Counted from the stretch's first letter, positions 19,990 through 30,008 are shown. The stretch: 64,000 bases of DNA from Paenibacillus cymbidii (GCF_004764705.1 NZ_SHLX01000003.1:353813-417812), one strand, 5' to 3'. The notes: generated by a model not told the origin, from the letters alone. A program made the numbers and translations.

Positions 19990-21438
19990 TTGCCCGTTTC
20001 GCTGCAAAAGCTGGTGATTCTGCATACGAACGATATTCACAGCCATTTCGAGCAAATGCCGCGGATCGCTTCGCTCATCCGTGCGCGCCGGGCGGCTCAT
20101 GCGGAAGACGCCGCAGGCGTTGTGACGGTCGATGTCGGCGATCATATGGACCGGATGTTCATGGAGACGGAAGGCACCGCCGGCAAAGCCAACATCGCCG
20201 TCATGAACGCGACCGGCTATGACGCGGCCGTGCTCGGCAACAACGAAGGGCTGACGTTTCCCGCCGGCACGCTTGCCGCCGCCTACGACGGGCAAGCCCG
20301 GTTTACGCTGCTTGGCAGCAACATTGCGGAGCGGCAATCGGGCCTGACGCCCGATTGGTTCGCGCCTTATCGCATCATGACGTGCGGGTCTGTCCGGCTA
20401 GGTCTGATCGGCATTACGGCCAGCTTCAACGACTTCTACCATCCGCTCGGCTGGGACGTCGGCGAACCGTTGGCCGCTGCGGCGCGGCTCGTCCGGCAGT
20501 TGCGCGGACAAGTCGATGCCATCGTGCTGCTGTCGCATCTCGGCTTGTCCACCGACGAGCGGATCGCCCGCGAGGTGGAAGGCATTGACGTCATCCTCGG
20601 CGGACATACGCATCATCTGCTGGAGCAGCCGCTGCGCATCGGCGATACGTACTTGTGCGCCGCAGGCAAGTTCGGGCGCTACGTCGGCGAAGTCGAACTG
20701 CTGTTCGACGGCGAGCGCGGCTGCCTGCACGAAGTTCGCGGCCGCTGTCTGGAGGCCAGCGATTATCCGGCCAGCGCCGATATCGCCGCGTTGATCGCCG
20801 ATTGGCGGGCTGTCGCCGCAAGGCGGCTCGCAGATACGGTGGCGACGCTGGCCGAGCCGCTTCATAACGACTGGTCGCACGAGTCTCAGCTCGGCAACTT
20901 GCTCGCCGCCGGCTTGCGCCGCTGGACGGGAGCGGCGGCGGCGCTCGTGAACGCGGGTCAGCTGCTGGACGGCCTTGAGGCCGGACCGGTGACCCGCGAA
21001 ACGCTGCTCCGGCTGTGTCCGTCGCCGATCAATCCGTGCCTGCTTACGCTGCAGGGCGGGCAGATCGCCCAGGCGCTCGAGGAAGCGCTGCTGCCGGAAT
21101 TTCAGACGAAGCCGCTGATGGGCTACGGGTTTCGCGGCAAAGTGCTCGGCACGTTATGCCTCGACGGCATCGAAGTCCGCTTCGATCCGGATGCGGAGCC
21201 GTATGCGAAGCTGCGGTCGGTGCGGATCGGCGGCAGTGAGCTGCGCCCGGACGACAGTTACGAAATCGCCACGCTGGACATGTTTACCTTCGGCGTTGGT
21301 TATCCGACGCTGGGCAAAGGCGGCGGAATCCGCTATTTTTTGCCGGAATTCATTCGCGACGTGCTCGCGGCCGAGTTGCTCGACACAGGAGCGCTTGTCG
21401 ATTGCGCCAGACCGCGCTGGACGGCACAGCGAAGCTGA
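19990..21438 (+). CDS. Metallophosphoesterase / 5'-nucleotidase family protein, YunD-like
   Basis: A 482-residue protein of the UshA/5'-nucleotidase superfamily. The N-terminal calcineurin-like phosphoesterase has HTNDIHSHFEQ (metal ligands), VDVGDHMDR, VLGNNEGLTFP, LLSHLGLSTDERIA and GGHTHHLL. The C-terminal about 200 residues form the 5'-nucleotidase substrate-binding domain. No signal peptide is visible, so like B. subtilis YunD it should be cytosolic, and its substrate is not defined. The TTG at 19990 is preceded by AAGGAGGG. It lies 71 bp after the Mo-domain gene, possibly in the same transcript, and upstream of uppP. Confidence 0.9.
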   Translation: MPVSLQKLVILHTNDIHSHFEQMPRIASLIRARRAAHAEDAAGVVTVDVGDHMDRMFMETEGTAGKANIAVMNATGYDAAVLGNNEGLTFPAGTLAAAYDGQARFTLLGSNIAERQSGLTPDWFAPYRIMTCGSVRLGLIGITASFNDFYHPLGWDVGEPLAAAARLVRQLRGQVDAIVLLSHLGLSTDERIAREVEGIDVILGGHTHHLLEQPLRIGDTYLCAAGKFGRYVGEVELLFDGERGCLHEVRGRCLEASDYPASADIAALIADWRAVAARRLADTVATLAEPLHNDWSHESQLGNLLAAGLRRWTGAAAALVNAGQLLDGLEAGPVTRETLLRLCPSPINPCLLTLQGGQIAQALEEALLPEFQTKPLMGYGFRGKVLGTLCLDGIEVRFDPDAEPYAKLRSVRIGGSELRPDDSYEIATLDMFTFGVGYPTLGKGGGIRYFLPEFIRDVLAAELLDTGALVDCARPRWTAQRS

Positions 21439-21521
21439 AGCTGGGCAGCGGCGCTCCCTGCGGCAGCTTGTTGCGCCGGACAAGCGGGGGCAAAACATAA
21501 TGATGGAGGAATCGAACGCGG

Positions 21522-22334
21522 ATGGATATGTGGATTGCCGTTGTCATCGGCATTGTGGAAGGATTGACCGAATTTTTGCCTGTTTCGTCGACAGGACATA
21601 TGATTTTGGCGGGACATCTGATCGGGTTTACCGGAGACAAGGCGGATACGTTCGAAATCGTCATCCAGCTCGGCGCCATTCTGGCCGTAGCGGTGCTGTA
21701 TTGGCGGCGGGTGCTGCGCCTGTTCGGCATCCAGGACAAGGCGTCGCGCCTGCAGCCGGGGCCGAAGCTCAATTTGCTGCACATCCTGATCGGCATTTTG
21801 CCGGCGGGGCTCATCGGGTTCGCGCTGCATAAATACGTCAAGCTGCTGTTCATGCCGGAAACGGTGCTGATCGGCCTTGTCGTCGGCGGCTTGTTCATGA
21901 TCGTGGCGGAGAAGCAGCGGGGGACGCAAACCGCCGAGAAGATGGACCAAATTACGTACCGGCAAAGCTTCTTTATCGGCGTTGCCCAGGTGCTGTCGCT
22001 GTGGCCGGGCTTCTCCCGCTCGGGCGCGACGATCGCAGGAGGCATGCTGGCGGGAACGAGCCGTGCGGCCGGCGCCGATTTTACGTTCCTGATGGCGATT
22101 CCGCTTATGGTGGCCGCTTCGGCTTACGACTTTTACAAAAGCATCGACAGCTTCAGCTCGAACGATATCGGCTTTTTCGTCACCGGCTTCATCGTTTCGT
22201 TCATCGTGGCGCTCGTTGCCGTCGCTACTTTCATCAAGCTGGTTTCCCGGCTTTCGCTCACTTATTTCTCCTATTACCGGTTCATTCTGGCAGCGGTTAT
22301 GCTGGTGTTCGTTCTTGCGGGCAAATTAAGCTAG
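21522..22334 (+). CDS. uppP: Undecaprenyl-diphosphate phosphatase
   Basis: UppP (BacA) removes a phosphate from undecaprenyl diphosphate, recycling the lipid carrier of peptidoglycan and teichoic acid precursors; it also gives bacitracin tolerance. The 270-residue polytopic membrane protein has both active-site motifs: GIVEGLTEFLPVSSTGHMIL near the N-terminus and WPGFSRSGATIAGGMLAG at about residues 160-178. Around eight hydrophobic segments are visible. The ATG has GGAGG about 12 nt upstream; an ATG at 21528 is a possible alternative. Together with the bce module at 33-37 kb this gives the region two undecaprenyl-cycle functions. Confidence 0.96.
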   Translation: MDMWIAVVIGIVEGLTEFLPVSSTGHMILAGHLIGFTGDKADTFEIVIQLGAILAVAVLYWRRVLRLFGIQDKASRLQPGPKLNLLHILIGILPAGLIGFALHKYVKLLFMPETVLIGLVVGGLFMIVAEKQRGTQTAEKMDQITYRQSFFIGVAQVLSLWPGFSRSGATIAGGMLAGTSRAAGADFTFLMAIPLMVAASAYDFYKSIDSFSSNDIGFFVTGFIVSFIVALVAVATFIKLVSRLSLTYFSYYRFILAAVMLVFVLAGKLS

Positions 22335-22451
22335 TTCCGCCGTCCTTTCCTTGCCGGGTGCCGTTGCTCTTTTGCGGCTTATCCTTTACAGTAAGGAGAC
22401 AAGAGGACAAGAACCATCTGCATAAGAGCGTAAAGGGAATGGGAGAACAAC

Positions 22452-23546
22452 ATGCGTTTGCTGCCAATCAGCCTTTGCCAACCCGGTATGCGTCTCGGGA
22501 AAAAGATTTACAACGAAGAAGGGCTCGTGCTGCTCGGCGAACATGTCGAATTGACGGAGGCGCTGCTCCGCCGCCTGACGCAGCACGGCATTTGTTTTCT
22601 CTACATAGATGACCCGCGAACGGACGACATCGTCGTCAGGGAACTGCTGCGAGACGAAACGCGGGCGGTGGCGATGCAGACGATTCGCACCCATTTTCGC
22701 CGGCTGATGGAAGATTCCAACCGGAAGAAGGCCGTCAACCAGCAAATCGGCAAAGCGTTCCGCGAAGTGGTCGGCCTGCTGATCGACGATTTGAGCCGGC
22801 ATTCGGACGCGATGATTATGCTGACGAGCATGCAGCTTGCGGATCACTACTTGTACCAGCATTCGCTTAATGTTTGCATTTACGCGACGATCATGGGGCT
22901 GACGCAGAAGCTGTCGCGCGAGGATTTGACCGTCTTCAGCCTGGGCGCGCTGCTGCACGACATCGGCAAAACGCAGCTGCCCCCGGCGATTTTGACCAAA
23001 CCGGGCAAGCTGACGGATGACGAGTTCGAAGCGATGAAGCAGCATACCGTGTACGGCTACCGGTTGCTGAAGGACGAGCCGAACATTTCACTGCTGTCGG
23101 CGCATTGCGCGTTCCAGCACCACGAGCGGATCAACGGCAGCGGCTATCCGCGCGGCATCGCCGGCGAGCAGATCACCGAATATGCGCGCTGGATCGGCGT
23201 TGTCGATTCGTACGACGCGATGACGACGCACCGGGTATATCGGGACGCGATGCTGCCTCACCAGGCGATGGAAATTTTGTATACCGGCGCGGGAACGTTG
23301 TACGACAAGGAGAAGATCGAGAAGTTTCGCGACAAAATCGCAATCTACCCGCTTGGCGTCTCCGTGACGCTCAGCACGGGCGAAGCGGGGGTCGTGATTG
23401 ATCTCAACGCGGCGATGCCGCAGCGCCCGATCGTACGCATCCTGCAAGACCCGGACGGGCACGAGCTGGAGGAGCCTTACGAAATCGATTTGTCGAAGAA
23501 GCTTTCCGTCATGATTGCCGCCGTCGGACTTCATACGCCTTTATAA
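22452..23546 (+). CDS. HD-GYP domain protein, probable c-di-GMP phosphodiesterase
   Basis: A 364-residue cytosolic protein. The N-terminal part (MRLLPISLCQPGMRLGKKIY, then LLGEHVELTEALLRRL) is the short domain often preceding HD-GYP modules in Firmicutes. The HD-GYP domain includes HSLNVCIYATIMGLTQKL, HDIGKTQLP and HHERINGSGYPRGI, with all metal ligands present, plus VVDSYDAMTTHRVYRD. It differs in N-terminal domain from the pair at 14127-16303, so it is not part of that local duplication. It starts at ATG with GGGAG upstream and ends in a terminator, so it is probably monocistronic or the end of the uppP unit. Confidence 0.92.
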   Translation: MRLLPISLCQPGMRLGKKIYNEEGLVLLGEHVELTEALLRRLTQHGICFLYIDDPRTDDIVVRELLRDETRAVAMQTIRTHFRRLMEDSNRKKAVNQQIGKAFREVVGLLIDDLSRHSDAMIMLTSMQLADHYLYQHSLNVCIYATIMGLTQKLSREDLTVFSLGALLHDIGKTQLPPAILTKPGKLTDDEFEAMKQHTVYGYRLLKDEPNISLLSAHCAFQHHERINGSGYPRGIAGEQITEYARWIGVVDSYDAMTTHRVYRDAMLPHQAMEILYTGAGTLYDKEKIEKFRDKIAIYPLGVSVTLSTGEAGVVIDLNAAMPQRPIVRILQDPDGHELEEPYEIDLSKKLSVMIAAVGLHTPL

Positions 23547-23552
23547 ATTGCG

Positions 23553-23591
23553 AAGCCCTTGGTTGCGCCGACGCGCAAAAGGGGCTTTTTA
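23553..23591 (+). terminator. Rho-independent terminator after the HD-GYP gene
   Basis: AAGCCC-TT (from 23553) pairs with AAGGGGCTT ending in TTTTTATTT (23581-23594); the loop includes a small GCGCC/GCGC helper stem. Confidence 0.75.
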
Positions 23592-23700
23592 TTTCGCGGG
23601 CAACCCGGGACAAAGAATCGCAACATCTTTTATATGTAAAATCGGACAGTCTGCAATAAAATGATGGATGAAGCACACGAATCGGGAGGATGGAATCGAA

Positions 23701-23883
23701 ATGGCAGTTAACTGGTGGTTGGCGCTGATTATTATCGTGGTGGTGAACGGCATCATTCTATGGGAGTGGCTCATGTCGACAGAGCCCGTGAGCCGCAAAA
23801 TGAGAAAGTGGTTTTTTATCGTGGGGAACGTCATCGCCGTTGGTCTTGCTGTCGCCGAACTGATCTGGCTTGATTTCGAATAA
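23701..23883 (+). CDS. Small membrane protein upstream of mgtA
   Basis: A 60-residue protein with two predicted membrane helices, about residues 6-23 (LALIIIVVVNGIILWEWL) and 38-57 (FFIVGNVIAVGLAVAELIWL), separated by a charged loop (STEPVSRKMRKW). The ATG at 23701 has GGGAGG 10 nt upstream; an earlier ATG at 23668 lacks one. The stop lies 16 bp before the mgtA start, so the two genes are co-transcribed. I do not recognise the family. By analogy with small proteins that modulate MgtA-type pumps in other bacteria it could affect the ATPase, but this is inference from position only. Confidence 0.7.
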   Translation: MAVNWWLALIIIVVVNGIILWEWLMSTEPVSRKMRKWFFIVGNVIAVGLAVAELIWLDFE

Positions 23884-23899
23884 AACGGGAGGCCCGCGC

Positions 23900-26416
23900 A
23901 TGAGCGATCCGCTGCAAAAAAGCTTCTGGAATCAATCGGTGGCGTCATTGATGAAAAGCCTGGACACGACGCTTCAAGGGTTAACGCAAGACGAGGCGGC
24001 GGCAAGACTGGAACGGTTCCGAGCGGACCTGATCAAGCCGAAGCAGCGATTCGCCATGCTTGCACTGGCCTTCAATCAAGTCAGAAGTCCGATTACGTTG
24101 ATTTTGCTGATCGCCGCCGTGCTGTCGTTTTTTTTGCGCGATAATACGGATGCGGTCATTATACTGGCGATCGTCCTGATCGGCGGCATTCTCGGCTTCT
24201 TGCAGGAGCGGGGAGCCGCGAGCGCGATGAAGAAGCTGCTGGCGATCGTCCAGATCAAGTCAAGCGCGATCCGGGGCGGCGTCCCGCTTGACGTGCCCGC
24301 CGAGACGCTCGTTCCCGGCGACGTGATCATGTTGAAATCCGGCGACATCCTGCCGGGAGATTGCGTCGTGCTGGAGGCGAAATTGTTGTTCGTGAATGAA
24401 GCGGCGCTAACCGGCGAAACGTTTCCCGTCGAGAAGGTTCCCGGCGTTGTGGAAGCGGATTCGCCGCTGGCGCATCGCACCAACACGCTTTATATGGGGA
24501 CCAATGTGGTCAGCGGCACGGCGCAAGCGTTGGTCGTCCGGATCGGCAACAAGACGGAGTTCGGCCAAATTTCCGAACGGTTGAAGCTGCGGCCCGCCGA
24601 GACCGAATTCGAGCGCGGGGTGCGCAAATTCGGCTACATGCTGATGGAGATTACGATCGCCCTCGTATTTGCGATCTTCATGGTCAATCTGTTTCTGGAT
24701 CGGCCGGTGCTCGACTCGTTTCTGTTCTCGTTGGCTTTGGCTGTAGGGTTGACGCCGCAGCTGCTGCCGGCGATCATCAGCATCAACCTGTCGTATGGCG
24801 CCAAGATGATGGCGCGCCGCAACGTCATCGTCAAACGGCTCGCTTCGATTGAAAACTTCGGCGGCATGGACGTGCTGTGCTCCGACAAGACGGGAACGTT
24901 GACCGAAGGCACGGTGAGGATCGATTCCGTTGTCGACGCCGGAGGGGCCGCCAGCGAGGAACTGGAGCGATTCGCCTATCTCAACGCGCATTTCGAGTCT
25001 GGGTATGCGAACCCGATCGACGAAGCGATCATCGCTTACAAATCGTTCGACGTCAGCGGCTGTACCAAGCTGGATGAAATCCCTTACGACTTTACGCGGA
25101 AACGGTTAAGCGTACTCGTTGAAGAAGGGGAGCAGCGCTTCATGGTGACCAAGGGCGCGCTGCACAACGTGCTCGACATCTGCTCCTTCGTTCAGGAGGA
25201 GGACGGTACCAAAACCTCGATGGCCACCGAAAGGGAGAGGATCGTTGCGCAGTTTGAAGCGTTCAGTCAAAGAGGGCTGCGGACGCTGGGCGTCGCCGTG
25301 AAACGGGAAGATGGCCTGGAGAAGATGACCAAGGACGATGAGCGGGATATGGCGTTTCTTGGTTTTCTGCTGTTCGAAGATCCGCCAAAGCCGGGAATCG
25401 CGGAGACGGTGCAGCGGTTTAAGCAGCTTGGCATTGCACTGAAGATGATAACGGGCGACAATTGCCTCATCGCCGCCCGCATCGGCGCGCAAATCGGCTT
25501 GCTGTCCCCCAGGGTGCTGAGCGGCAAAGAGCTGGCCGCGATGAACGACGAAGCGCTGATGCATCAAGTGAACGTGTTCGATATATTCGCGGAAGTGGAG
25601 CCGAACCAGAAGGAACGCATCATTCATGCGATCAAAAAATCGGGTCATGTCGTCGGCTACATCGGAGACGGCATCAATGACGCTTCCGCCTTGCACGCGG
25701 CGGATGTCGGCATTTCCGTGGACACCGCGGTGGACGTCGCCAAGGAAGCGGCGGATATCGTGATGCTGGGCAAGGACTTGAACGTGCTGGTGCAAGGCGT
25801 CCGGGAAGGCAGGAAAACGTTCGCCAACACGATGAAATACGTTTTTATGGCCACAAGCGCGAATTTTGGCAATATGTTCAGCATGGCAGGTGCTTCTCTC
25901 GTTCTGCCGTTTCTGCCGCTGCTGCCGAAGCAAATTTTGCTTACGAACCTGCTGACGGATTTCCCGGAGATGACGATCGCTTCGGACAAGACGGACGAGG
26001 AAATGATCGATCGGCCGCGGCGCTGGGACATTGGCTTCATCCGCAAATTTATGATGACGTTCGGCATCGTCAGCTCGGTGTTTGATTTTATTACCTTCGG
26101 CGTTCTGAAATATGGGCTGCACGCAACGCAGGAGCAATTCCGCACTGGCTGGTTCATCGAATCCGTCGTGTCGGCGTCGCTGATCGTATTGGTCATTCGT
26201 ACGCAGAAATCCACTTTGCGAAGCAGGCCGGGGAAGCCGCTGCTCTGCGCGACATTGGCGGTCGTTGCCGCGACGCTGGTGCTGCCGTTCACCCCGCTCG
26301 GGGGCATTTTTGGATTCACTTCGCTGCCGGGCGGCATTTTGGCGGCGGTTGGCTTGATCGTCATTGCGTATATGTTTACGGCGGAAATGGCGAAAAAAAT
26401 TTTTTACCGCACATGA
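23900..26416 (+). CDS. mgtA: P-type magnesium-importing ATPase
   Basis: An 838-residue type IIIB P-type ATPase that imports Mg2+. Visible features: cytosolic N-terminus without Cys motifs, the actuator motif NEAALTGETFPVEK, the PPxLLP-type stretch LALAVGLTPQLLPAIIS typical of MgtA/MgtB, the phosphorylation site CSDKTGTLTEG with Asp329, KGALHNVL in the nucleotide domain, MITGDN, and the hinge VGYIGDGINDASALHAADVG. Ten membrane segments are expected. The ATG at 23900 follows GGGAGG by 8 nt; the frame extends to 23870 without support. No M-box magnesium riboswitch is visible upstream. It is co-transcribed with the 60-residue membrane protein. Confidence 0.94.
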   Translation: MSDPLQKSFWNQSVASLMKSLDTTLQGLTQDEAAARLERFRADLIKPKQRFAMLALAFNQVRSPITLILLIAAVLSFFLRDNTDAVIILAIVLIGGILGFLQERGAASAMKKLLAIVQIKSSAIRGGVPLDVPAETLVPGDVIMLKSGDILPGDCVVLEAKLLFVNEAALTGETFPVEKVPGVVEADSPLAHRTNTLYMGTNVVSGTAQALVVRIGNKTEFGQISERLKLRPAETEFERGVRKFGYMLMEITIALVFAIFMVNLFLDRPVLDSFLFSLALAVGLTPQLLPAIISINLSYGAKMMARRNVIVKRLASIENFGGMDVLCSDKTGTLTEGTVRIDSVVDAGGAASEELERFAYLNAHFESGYANPIDEAIIAYKSFDVSGCTKLDEIPYDFTRKRLSVLVEEGEQRFMVTKGALHNVLDICSFVQEEDGTKTSMATERERIVAQFEAFSQRGLRTLGVAVKREDGLEKMTKDDERDMAFLGFLLFEDPPKPGIAETVQRFKQLGIALKMITGDNCLIAARIGAQIGLLSPRVLSGKELAAMNDEALMHQVNVFDIFAEVEPNQKERIIHAIKKSGHVVGYIGDGINDASALHAADVGISVDTAVDVAKEAADIVMLGKDLNVLVQGVREGRKTFANTMKYVFMATSANFGNMFSMAGASLVLPFLPLLPKQILLTNLLTDFPEMTIASDKTDEEMIDRPRRWDIGFIRKFMMTFGIVSSVFDFITFGVLKYGLHATQEQFRTGWFIESVVSASLIVLVIRTQKSTLRSRPGKPLLCATLAVVAATLVLPFTPLGGIFGFTSLPGGILAAVGLIVIAYMFTAEMAKKIFYRT

Positions 26417-26542
26417 ATGGATAAGGTCCGATTCGCGCTGGGCGGACACGTACGCGCCGGCCCGGTTTAGCCCGCTTCATTTGTAATGTGCGCCAAAAAA
26501 TGGGACAATAGCGGGAGATTCGGCCAGGACGGAGGGCCTATT

Positions 26543-28750
26543 TTGAAAGAAACGGCAACACGCGGATGGTTTTGGTTTTGGGGCAAATGGATGTACAAGC
26601 TGCGCTTAGGCATCGCGGCAATTTGGCTGGCCGCATTCGTCGTGTTGGGGCTGTTCGCGCAGATGACGCCGGAGCTGCTCAAGGACAACGGCTTTACGCC
26701 GCGCGGCAGCGAGTCGGATCAAGGCTTCGTCAACCTGCAGCGGCAGCTCGATTTTCCCGCTTCTTCGTTATCGATCGTCTACACGAGCGACAAGCTCGAT
26801 TTGACCGAAGCCGCCAACCAGGCGACGATTTACGCCAGTCTGGAAGAAGTGAAGCAGCTGGCATACGTCGTATCCGTCGAGCCGCAGGCGGCCAAACGGC
26901 TGGCAGACGGCAGCTACCTGACGGCGATAACCGTCCCGCTGAAGCTTGATACGGATACGGCGCTGGAGCAATACCCGCACATCCGCAGCCTGATCCAGCC
27001 ACCCGCGGACATGAACGTATACGTGACCGGCGGAACGGCGATCTTGTACGACATGCAAGCCGCAAGCAAACATGACATCGCCCAGTCGGAAATCGTCGGC
27101 TTGCCAATTGCGCTCGTTGTGCTCGTGCTTGTGTTCGGGACGGCGCTCGGCGCGCTGCTGCCGCTCATCGTCGGCGTCATGAGCGTCACGGTGACGCTCG
27201 GACTCACCTATTTTATCGCGCAAACGCAATCGCTTTCGAATTTTTTGCCGAATATGGTGACCATGCTCGGGCTTGCCGTCGGTATCGACTACGCGCTGTT
27301 TACCGTCAGCCGGTTCCGCGAAGAGCTGAAGCGAAGCGCAAGCGTGGAGGAAGCCGTGGCGGTGACGAGCCAGACTGCGGGCAAATCGATCTTTTTCTCC
27401 GGGCTGGCGGTGTTGATCGGGTTGTTCGGCATGATGTTCGTCGATTTGTCGATCTACCGCTCGCTCTGCATCGGCGGCGTGATCGTCGTCCTGGTGTCGG
27501 TGCTGGTGGCCAATACGCTGCTGCTGTCGCTGCTCGGCTTGTTCGGCCGCCGCATCGACCGCTTGCGGCTCGTGCCGAGGCGAATGCTGGCCGGCGCGTC
27601 CGGCGGCCGCCTATGGGAGCGCATCGCGTACGGAGTAATGAAGCGCCCGGTGACGCTGATTGTTGCGGTGGCGGCGCTGCTCGTCGTTTGTATGCTGCCG
27701 CTTGGCGGCATGCGGCTCGGGCTGCCGAACGCGGAGGTGCTGCCGCCTTCGTATGAGTCGCGTTACGGTTCCGATTTGCTCGATCGCGAATTCGATCCGG
27801 CGGACAGTTTCCCGATTCAAGTTTTTGTGCAAACGAAGGAAGAGATTTGGTCCGCGGCCTCCATCCGCGAAATGGCTGCTTACACCGCGCGTATCGCCGC
27901 CGATCCCGGGGTAAAAGAAGTGAAAAGCTATTTGACCGGCCTCGGCACGGACGACCCGGAACAGGCGGCGGCGCTGCTGGCGGCGGGCGAGCGCAGGCAG
28001 CAGCTGAAGCAGCTTCATCTGGCGTCGGGGCATGCCGCTTTTATCGCCGTCACTGCCAAGTCGGGGCCGGACAGCCGCGACAGCGAACGGCTCGTGGACC
28101 GGCTGCGCACGATGGAGCGCGGCCAGCTCGAGACGCAAGTTTCCGGCGCAACCGCGTACCGGGTTGACATTTTGCAGCGTATTTCCGCCGGTATTCCTTA
28201 TGTGGTCGGCTTCGTCATGCTGGTCACCTACGCGGTGCTGTTCGTGGCGTTCCGCTCCGCGCTGCTGCCGCTGAAGGCGGTGCTGATGAACATGCTCAGC
28301 CTGGGCGCCAGCCTTGGCATGGTTGTGCTCGTCTTCCAGCACGGCTGGCTGGCGGAAGCGCTGCACATCACCTCCACGGGTTACGTAAGCGCCACGCTGC
28401 CGATCATCATTTTTTGCGTCGTTTTCGGCATTTCGATGGATTACGAAGTGTTCCTCATTTCGCGGATCGCCGAGGAATACGACAAGCATGGCGACAACGA
28501 GGCGAGCACCGCTGCCGGGCTTACCCGCACGGGAAGCCTCATTACGAGCGCGGCGTTCATACTGATCGCGGTGGTCGGCTCATTCATCTTCACCGATATT
28601 GAAATCATCAAGGCGCTGGGGCTTGGCCTTGCGCTGGCGGTGCTGATCGATGCGACGCTCGTGCGGATCGTGATGGTGCCGGCGCTGATGAAGGTGCTGG
28701 GCAAAGCGAATTGGTGGGCACCGGGCTGGCTGCGCCGGCATGGTCAATAG
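26543..28750 (+). CDS. MMPL family (RND superfamily) membrane transporter
   Basis: A 735-residue membrane protein of the MMPL/YdfJ type. Two homologous halves, each with one helix, an extracytoplasmic loop and then five helices, are evident: first half helix at about residues 20-40 and five helices between about 165 and 330; second half helix at about 360-380 and helices from about 555 to 720. The conserved MLGLAVGIDYALFTVSRFREEL and CVVFGISMDYEVFLISRIAEE segments carry the Asp-Tyr pairs needed for proton coupling. Substrates are often lipids or drugs. The TTG at 26543 has GGAGG 7 nt upstream and is preferred over the ATG at 26486. Confidence 0.9.
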   Translation: MKETATRGWFWFWGKWMYKLRLGIAAIWLAAFVVLGLFAQMTPELLKDNGFTPRGSESDQGFVNLQRQLDFPASSLSIVYTSDKLDLTEAANQATIYASLEEVKQLAYVVSVEPQAAKRLADGSYLTAITVPLKLDTDTALEQYPHIRSLIQPPADMNVYVTGGTAILYDMQAASKHDIAQSEIVGLPIALVVLVLVFGTALGALLPLIVGVMSVTVTLGLTYFIAQTQSLSNFLPNMVTMLGLAVGIDYALFTVSRFREELKRSASVEEAVAVTSQTAGKSIFFSGLAVLIGLFGMMFVDLSIYRSLCIGGVIVVLVSVLVANTLLLSLLGLFGRRIDRLRLVPRRMLAGASGGRLWERIAYGVMKRPVTLIVAVAALLVVCMLPLGGMRLGLPNAEVLPPSYESRYGSDLLDREFDPADSFPIQVFVQTKEEIWSAASIREMAAYTARIAADPGVKEVKSYLTGLGTDDPEQAAALLAAGERRQQLKQLHLASGHAAFIAVTAKSGPDSRDSERLVDRLRTMERGQLETQVSGATAYRVDILQRISAGIPYVVGFVMLVTYAVLFVAFRSALLPLKAVLMNMLSLGASLGMVVLVFQHGWLAEALHITSTGYVSATLPIIIFCVVFGISMDYEVFLISRIAEEYDKHGDNEASTAAGLTRTGSLITSAAFILIAVVGSFIFTDIEIIKALGLGLALAVLIDATLVRIVMVPALMKVLGKANWWAPGWLRRHGQ

Positions 28751-28843
28751 CGGCGTTCGGTTTCATTTTGCGCGAGGTTGCGATACAATAATGGGCGAAC
28801 CTGCAGGGAAGCTGCGTGAAATGGGTTGGGTGAGAGAGAATAT

Positions 28844-29974
28844 ATGATCAAAGAAGACAACTTGTTCGCCGCGGCGCGCACGCTCAGTCCCGCTTACGAT
28901 CCGTGGGACCCGCTGCGCTCGCTGAAGGCTTATGGCCGGCATACGCTGACCAGCGTGGAAATGACGGTCACCAATTTGTGCAATATGCGCTGCGAGCATT
29001 GTGCCGTCGGCGATGCGTTGACGATGGCGGAAGGGGCCAGGCTGCCGCTTGCGCTCATGCTGAAGCGGCTTGACGAAGTGGAGCATCTGGAGACAATCAG
29101 CATCACCGGCGGCGAACCGTCGTACAATGAACAAACGGTGACCGGCTACATTGTCCCGCTGCTGCAATACGCCAAGTCGCGAGGCATCCGCTCGCAGCTC
29201 AATTCGAACGTGACGCTCGATTTGGCGCGTTACGAAGCGATGGCCCCGTATCTCGACGTGATGCACATTTCCTTCAACTACTTGAATGCCGACGATTTTC
29301 ACCAGGTCGGATTTGCGAAGACGAACCGGCCTGTCGGCAGCGCCGCCTCGGCCAAATTGTACGAGCGAATGATGAACAACGCCCGGGAGCTCAGCCGCGC
29401 GGGTATGTTCGTGTCGGCGGAGTCGATGATTAATTACCGCACTCACGAGAAACTGCCGGGCATTCATAAGCTGATCGAAGAAATGGGCTGCCGGCGCCAC
29501 GAGGTGCATCCGATGTATCCGAGCGCGTTTGCCGCCGATTTGCCGATGCTGAGCCTGGAGCAGTTCCGCGCGGCCATCCACCGGCTGCTCGACAGCCGCA
29601 ACCGCGAGATGTGGATGTTGTTCGGCACGCTGCCGTTTTTTGCTTGCAGCGGCGATGCGGCCGATCGGGAGCTGATCCGCCGGCTTGCTGCCGAGCCGAA
29701 CGTTACCGTGCGCAACGATCCGGACGGACGCAACCGGCTGAACGTCAACCTGTTCACCGGCGACGTATACGTGACCGACTTCGCGGCGATCCCGGCGCTT
29801 GGCAACGTGCAGCGCGACAGGCTCGACGACGTATTCGCCCGCTGGGAGCGGCACGAGCTGAGCGAGGCGGTCAACTGCCATTGTCCCGCCGCAAGCTGCT
29901 GCGGCCCGAACTTGCTGGTGAAGCATATGTATTACGAAGACATCGATTTCAAAAAGCGACGGGCGGTTCTGTGA
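28844..29974 (+). CDS. Radical SAM protein, YfkAB type
   Basis: A 376-residue radical SAM enzyme. The 4Fe-4S motif CNMRCEHC (CxxxCxxC) lies at about residue 48, preceded by LTSVEMTVTNL; SITGGEPSYN is the SAM-binding GGE motif. Near the C-terminus CHCPAASC fits the CxCxxxxC motif that marks the YfkAB group in Bacillus and probably binds a second cluster. The reaction is unknown. The ATG at 28844 has a GGTGAG site about 9 nt upstream; a TTG at 28826 in the same frame is possible. The next gene follows after 34 bp, so they may share a transcript. Confidence 0.88.
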   Translation: MIKEDNLFAAARTLSPAYDPWDPLRSLKAYGRHTLTSVEMTVTNLCNMRCEHCAVGDALTMAEGARLPLALMLKRLDEVEHLETISITGGEPSYNEQTVTGYIVPLLQYAKSRGIRSQLNSNVTLDLARYEAMAPYLDVMHISFNYLNADDFHQVGFAKTNRPVGSAASAKLYERMMNNARELSRAGMFVSAESMINYRTHEKLPGIHKLIEEMGCRRHEVHPMYPSAFAADLPMLSLEQFRAAIHRLLDSRNREMWMLFGTLPFFACSGDAADRELIRRLAAEPNVTVRNDPDGRNRLNVNLFTGDVYVTDFAAIPALGNVQRDRLDDVFARWERHELSEAVNCHCPAASCCGPNLLVKHMYYEDIDFKKRRAVL

Positions 29975-30008
29975 CCGCCGCCGGTCCGTTGGCAAAGGGG
30001 AGCGAACC

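Noticed and set aside
23592..23700. M-box magnesium riboswitch before the mgtA operon
   Set aside because: The interval is too short and has no matching conserved blocks.
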